A stretch of 64,000 bases of DNA from Drosophila miranda (lineage: Eukaryota; Arthropoda; Insecta; Diptera; Drosophilidae), in assembly GCF_003369915.1 (NCBI RefSeq), contig NC_046674.1, positions 23,191,657 through 23,255,656 of the forward strand. The letters are read 5' to 3'. A program made the translations under genes and the position numbers. Below are positions 59,315-64,000 of the stretch, piece after piece (position 1 is the first letter of the stretch; the number at the start of each line of letters is the position of its first letter). The notes under the pieces are model-generated. The model searched no databases, had not been told where the DNA came from, and saw nothing but the letters and a program-made list of their open reading frames with translations.

Positions 59315-60431
59315 ATGCTGTTGTTTCATTGAGTAAAAGTTGGTTTGACTTATCTTATTCAGATGAACCTGCGACTTTTAATGCTACTTTCATTATTGTT
59401 TGGTGTTTCATCGATGTACAGGGCAGCTGTGTCAAGCAATGTCGATATTTTTGTGCGATAAAAGCCAGAAGCCTTCCATGGAGTTTCAGCTGTCCGTCGT
59501 AGCTCATCTACTCGCCAACAGATGGCGTCAGAGTTCATAGATAGCCTTACAAGAAATTATTCACGCATACATATATGTAATGTTATATACACGATTTCGC
59601 ATATATTTACATGCATATATCCACTGATAATGCGAAAATGTTAGTTACCATATTCAGAGATACTAAATCAGTCAGTGATCAGGCACGCTTAGACCGTAAT
59701 CACCCGACGGTCGTGCTCCGAGATCTTGGGAGTTCCAAGATTTGATTTTCTGATTAGAGGATAGGATGATGAAATCTAGCAAAAATGAATTAGGTAACAA
59801 GGCAACACCACTGTCACTGTATTCACTTAATATGCATATTTATTAAATATTCCCCAAAAGTTGTGTTCTTCCTACATTGATTTATTAACGATTACGATTT
59901 GCCCAGGATTGGTGTCGACTTTCGTTGATTTTAACTATAGTGCAGATATCTTTAAAAGTTTCGTTTTTCTTGAGGGTTGGGGGTTTTCTCGGTTATTTCC
60001 ATCGATTCTTTTTAGTGGGTTTTTCTTTTTGCAAGCGGCCCCCAATTTGGCTTTTTCTGCTGTTCTTTCTTGTATTCTTGTATTCAATGACTCCTTAAAA
60101 GTAGAAAATTTTCGGTTTTAGTTTTTAGTAGTCGTTAATACATAAATTATTACATTAAATATTATATCAATAGTGTAGTTTCATAGTTGGTTTGCTTTGC
60201 CAGTGTACGCAGTCTCTCCAAATGCCTTGTGTGTTTGTGTGTCTCTGCGAGTGAGTGTCGTTTTGAGTGCGTGTATGGGGCGTATACAGGGATACAGGAT
60301 ATGGGATGCAGGCTGGGTACGGGGTCTTAGTTCCGCTGATCTTAAATTGGTGAACTCCTCTCCTGTCTCCTCCTCGTCCTCATTGATATCCAGCAGTTGA
60401 ACTAGAAATAGGCGAATTGATACAGCATCTC
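59315..60431. other. Single-copy flank between polo P8 and the DCN1-like gene
   Basis: No convincing coding exon. On the minus strand an AATAAA (plus-strand TTTATT 59839-59844) could end the DCN1-like transcript, giving a 3' UTR of roughly 590 nt. The 86-codon plus-strand frame at 59861 is T-rich and not gene-like. The left part is the natural DNA upstream of polo. Confidence 0.5.
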
Positions 60432-61264
60432 TCAGCTGGATACCGAGCTGGAGACCTGGTTCCGCTGCATGCGCATCCACTCTACGAACTCATCCAACAT
60501 GACCGGCCCTGCAAACCACAAAAACAATCAATTAGTTATCGCAAAAAAGAAACGCCAAAACGTGGCGTGGTTACTCACATGCGCCGTCAATATCGTAGTT
60601 AGACAAGTCCATGCAGATTGTGCGCGAAAACTCTAGTATGTTACACCACTGATCCTTGTTGATCACCTTGTACTTTGACTGCTCTAGAAACTGTGCGAAC
60701 TGCGGATAGAGTGGCCAATGCTTGCCCAGCAGCAACGCCAACATGGCCTTGGCCGTATTGATGTCCATACTCCTTTGGTCCGAGTCCTAGATATGGAGAA
60801 AAACATACATTTGCTTAGATCTTTCGTGCGAATAGTGAGATAAGTATACCTTGGCGAAATCATAGGCATATCTGTAAATGCTCTTGAAGGAGTTGGCATC
60901 GTTGAGTATGCTACGCAGATATTCCAGTTTCACAACCATTTTCATTGTTGAGTCACACTCGAGCTCTGTGAGGCCCTTCAACCATTCCTTCTGGCTGAAG
61001 AAGCCCATCTGGGTGGCGCCCATTTTGTAGGCGAGGACCAGCATCACAATGTTTTCCGGCGCCACTCCGATATCTTCGCAGAACTTTTCCATTCCGTCAG
61101 GACCTATGAGGGAGGGGCAGCCAATGCCCATATAGATGATCCGAAAACGTGCATACTAGAAGCGCCACTTACCCAGTGTCTCTGGCTCGTCTGGAGTTGT
61201 GTATTCCTGGAACCATGTCAGACATCGTTTATGACTGAAGCTGTCTTCAGCTCTGATATGGCGC
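60432..61264 (-). CDS. DCN1-like protein (DCUN1D4/5 type), 3' exons
   Basis: Neddylation co-E3: DCN1-like proteins bring UBC12-NEDD8 to cullins. Four exons on the minus strand: 61173..61264, 60850..61103, 60579..60786 and 60432..60508, all with GT/AG borders and matching phases, about 209 visible residues. Exon content follows the PONY/DUF298 domain: [26 protein letters not shown], then [30 protein letters not shown], and the C-terminal DEFVEWM, in the order known for vertebrate DCUN1D4 and DCUN1D5. The stop gives the tail QVSSSVSS. The 5' exon(s) with the start codon were not found; the first visible exon begins one base into a codon. In-frame sequence upstream to a Met at 61416 exists but follows a good acceptor, so it is more likely intron. 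Corresponds to fly SCCRO4 by recall. Confidence 0.88.
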
Positions 61265-62118
61265 CTGTGGAAAATAAGAAAAATATCGTCCATAAAATAT
61301 TTACTTGCTGATTCTATAGACTGATTTCCATCCACATACTCTGCCATCGGTACTCTCGATTCATTAAATATACCAATGAGAATTAATTGATCTGTTTTTC
61401 TTCCTGCACCATGCACTACATATACACTAAAGTTTCAATCGAATCTGTCCCTAGTTCTCTTTGTGGACTCTTTTTTGTTTATTTTATTCGATTTTCTTCT
61501 TCGCTCGGGTTTTGTTTTAAGTGTTGCGTCCGGTCCCTAAAAATAGCGATAGTAAACGTAGCGCAGAGACGAGGCCAATGCCAAGAGCAGACAAACAGCT
61601 GAAAGACTAGAAAGGAAGGCCTGGCGAATCTTCATATGAATTACTCGTGTCGTTACAGATTTTTGCAATAAGTTACCTTAAAAGCAAAAAGTTTTTCACC
61701 AAAATGATATTTTGTACTGCTCTTCCATGAAAACAATATCAGAGACAGCTTTGCAATCGATTAGGCATAGGCATACCAAAAAATATACAGTATACATACA
61801 TATGTATTAGACTTGTACATATGCATATATACTGCTACAAGAAATATTCAACAATTTTAGATATGCTAGCTCTTATCGGATCGGTGATCCATCTGTGTAT
61901 ATACTTGCAGGTTTTCCTAGGCTAGATCCCATCGACCATTGATCGTAGGTCCATGGAAATGGCTTCAAATGATACGAGACTTGGGAGGTACAAGCGAAAA
62001 GTTAAAGAGTTTCCCCGAGCATAAAAAAAGAAAATTCATGGCGTGTGCATGATGAGGCAGATTCCTGGTCGACTCGAGACGAACAAGCAAAATGTGCAAA
62101 AGAGAAACAAAAACAAAG
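61265..62118. other. Non-coding DNA upstream of the visible DCN1-like exons
   Basis: AT-rich, no recognisable gene or RNA. Probably intron or 5' flank of the DCN1-like gene. Confidence 0.4.
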
Positions 62119-62367
62119 CGAGCGGGATCGTTGTGTGCAGCGGCAAGGGCCGCGGCTCTGCATTTACACCCGATACTCAGACAATATATGTATACTTCTC
62201 ACAACAACACCGACCGTTGTACATACCTAGCTCCCCTCCGACTGGGGGGCGCACACTGCACTTCTCTATGGTTCTGCGTTTTCGATTTACATCTCACAGT
62301 GTTTTCTCAAGCCCTTATAGTCTCTGAGACCCAGGCGCTCATCAAGACGGACGGACAGACGGACGCA
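62119..62367 (-). mobile_element. Degenerate DINE-1 relic (reverse part)
   Basis: Reads as the reverse of a DINE-1 3' end: CGAGCGGG terminus, a hairpin-like GC stretch, CACCCGATACTCAG, and later CTTATAGTCTCTGAGACCCAGGC followed by a GGAC/AGAC tract. The middle is deleted compared with copies A-C. Confidence 0.65.
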
Positions 62368-62512
62368 CGAAGAATCATAGATCAGATCGGATCATTATTA
62401 TAGTCAGAAGGAACAAATGAAACTGTAGTGGCTACGCAACGCCTTCCACGCGCTTACTCATTCTCTCTCTCTCTCTTCCTCGTGCAGTGTGCGCGATATC
62501 GCGGAATAGAGC
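62368..62512 (+). mobile_element. Degenerate DINE-1 relic (forward part)
   Basis: AGAATCATAGAT, GATCAGATCGGATCATTATTATA, AAGGAACAAAT and TGGCTACGCAACGCC match the forward 3' half of copies A and C. It sits head-to-head with the reverse relic, followed by a TC tract at about 62461-62476. Confidence 0.6.
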
Positions 62513-63254
62513 GAGATAAAATGGCTGGTGTTGGTGTCAGAATAGGAAAAAAAAAGAGACAGGCGTAAAAAATGTAATATGTGTACATATATAACAAATC
62601 TCAAGAGGTTCGATTTTTTCGCTTTTTTCCCATAAATCAACTTGTTCCTTTTGCGAAAAGCGAAACCAAACGACATATAAACTATATTCTATAAATTACA
62701 TAAATCATAAGCTCGGATATGGGCATTTCCATGGATTGGTCAACCGAGACCAAATAATTAAAAGCTAATATAAAACCCATTTCCATGTACTTTTGTTCCG
62801 ATATTATTTTCCAAATTGAATGAAACTTAACTAATTTAACCAATTGGCACATCATTTCATTAACTTTTATGTGAAACCCTATTAAAATAAGCAAAAGATC
62901 ACTTTTCGGTATTTTCTTTGGTATTTTTACAGTCATGTTTTCCTATACTATTTTCTCCCATAGAGGAGATGATTTTTGAGAAGAGTTTATCCCCAATATC
63001 TCTCTTAAAAGCCTACTCAGCTGTAAAGTGGTTTATGGGAAAATGTGAGGTGATAAAGTAAAAAGGAAAAGTATGGAAGAATCGTACGTTCGCGGCTCAT
63101 ACTTATTGTAATTCAATTTAAAAACAAACCAATTGAGATAATTTATTGTATAAATACTCGATAGAAACCTATCCTCTTTTAATTCTCCAACAAAATATTC
63201 AATATTTTTTTGTTCGCGACCCGCGGAAATACCCATATGTATACATCTGTAAAC
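62513..63254. other. AT-rich non-coding DNA
   Basis: No gene, RNA or transposon recognised. Short open frames here have no family features. Confidence 0.4.
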
Positions 63255-63320
63255 CGACTGAGTATCGGGTATAAATGTAGAGCCACGGCCCTTGTTGCGG
63301 CTAACAACGTTGCCGCTCGG
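63255..63320 (+). mobile_element. DINE-1 3'-terminal relic
   Basis: GACTGAGTATCGGGTATAAA followed by a hairpin-like GC stretch and GCCGCTCGG. It is the forward counterpart of the left end of the relic at 62119. Only the terminal 66 bp survive. Confidence 0.6.
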
Positions 63321-63610
63321 TTTTTAGTGCATCCTATATACATATGTATGTATGTATGTACCCACAATCCAATTGAGCGTCTGCGCAGGACAAAAGCGAG
63401 AGTGAAGTCAAATGGTGGGGAGTGGGAGTGAGAGTGCGTTTTGTGGGGACACCAGCTAGAATGATTTCGTCATTTCTGAGGCCTCAGATGTGCGCAGGAC
63501 GCGAAGCAAGAAACACGTCGTAGTTCCCCATCGAGCTCTCTAGTGGAGACGGCAGCGCAAAATTCTTCAAGGAATCAATTAAATATATTGTGCAAACAAT
63601 TCGCTAAAAG

Positions 63611-64000
63611 ATGCTGAAGCTGAAGCCAAGGAACTACTGCATTCCCAATTGCCTGAATGGAGCATTAGCCTACTCGGCGCTCCTTGTTTTTTTGGGTAAG
63701 TAACAGAAGAAGGCTTAGATTGGGGGCCACGAGTTTCGTTATGCGTGGTTAGAGCACACCGAAAATCAATACTATCGAGGACGGGTCTGACACACTGAAA
63801 AAGCAACTTGTCTTGTCTGTTGTCCTGTTCATTGCAGTTACCGCCGTTCAGGGCCTGCAGCTGAGCGCCTTCACGACAAAAACTCCGAGGGTCAGCAAAT
63901 ACACAACCAAATCGCCATCGGTAAGTCTGCCGTCAGTCGGTCAGTTGGTCAGTCCCAAAAATCCAATCGTTCACCCTCGTGGAACCCCTTTGCAGGCATC
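63611..64000 (+). CDS. Unrecognised secreted or membrane protein, first exons
   Basis: Exon 1 is 63611..63695 (28 codons plus one base), exon 2 is 63838..63920, and exon 3 starts at 63996 and runs off the window; all borders are GT/AG and the phases agree. The N-terminus has a basic start (MLKLKPRNY), a hydrophobic core (GALAYSALLVFLVTAVQG) and a likely cleavage after about residue 34, then a Thr/Ser/Lys-rich mature start (LQLSAFTTKTPRVSKYTTK). This is a signal peptide split by intron 1. The family cannot be named from 56 residues. The 180 bp upstream contain GAGTG repeats that may be promoter. Confidence 0.7.

Noticed and set aside
59861-60121. 86-codon plus-strand frame in the flank
   Set aside because: T-rich composition, no domain, and it lies in the likely 3' UTR of the DCN1-like gene on the other strand.
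61265-61416. N-terminal coding extension of the DCN1-like gene to a Met at 61416
   Set aside because: A good acceptor (TTTTCCACAG) precedes the conserved exon, and the extension has no resemblance to the family's N-terminus. Open frame is probably chance.

Overview
The window is Drosophila nuclear DNA. It carries a five-exon polo (Polo-like kinase 1) gene in eight tandem copies, a degenerate BEL/Pao LTR retrotransposon trapped between the copies, and several DINE-1/INE-1 (Helentron-like) elements. The DINE-1 type, with TATACCCGATACTC ends and runs of GTCC/GTCT, together with general sequence character, suggests an obscura-group fly (pseudoobscura/miranda/subobscura type). That placement is inference.

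Layout. From position 1 to about 59,314 the window is a direct tandem array. Each unit, read left to right, is: polo on the minus strand (exon 5 to exon 1), about 390 bp of polo 5' UTR and upstream DNA, then a plus-strand BEL element (one LTR, tRNA-Trp-type primer site, gag, protease, RT, RNase H, integrase) that lacks its 3' LTR and runs straight into the 3' flank of the next polo copy. I label the polo copies P1 to P8 and the BEL copies B1 to B7. The polo start codons lie at 735, 5166, 13672, 23955, 34901, 45745, 49323 and 58924, so units range from about 3.6 to 10.9 kb. P2, P4, P5, P6, P7 and P8 have intact splice sites and open 575-codon frames. P1 (cut by the window edge) and P3 have frameshifts in exon 2. 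Every BEL copy is defective. B1 and B6 are reduced to short remnants. In B3 most of gag is replaced by an unrelated minus-strand gene. DINE-1 elements of about 1.0 to 1.1 kb lie between B3 and P4, B4 and P5, and B5 and P6.

From 59,315 the sequence is single-copy flank. P8 abuts it directly, without the BEL element, and P8 differs from P1-P7 throughout. P8 therefore looks like the founding locus. The flank holds the 3' part of a DCN1-like (DCUN1D4/5 type) neddylation gene on the minus strand, degenerate DINE-1 relics, and the first exons of an unrecognised secreted or membrane protein gene on the plus strand at the right edge.

How it fits together. Polo is a mitotic and meiotic kinase, so high copy number matters for dosage. 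The BEL 5' LTR begins exactly where P1-P7 stop matching the flank beyond P8, which implicates the element in forming the array. Shared lesions show the BEL copies were duplicated as passengers, not inserted independently. With no 3' LTR poly(A) signal, LTR-driven transcripts would run antisense through the next polo copy.
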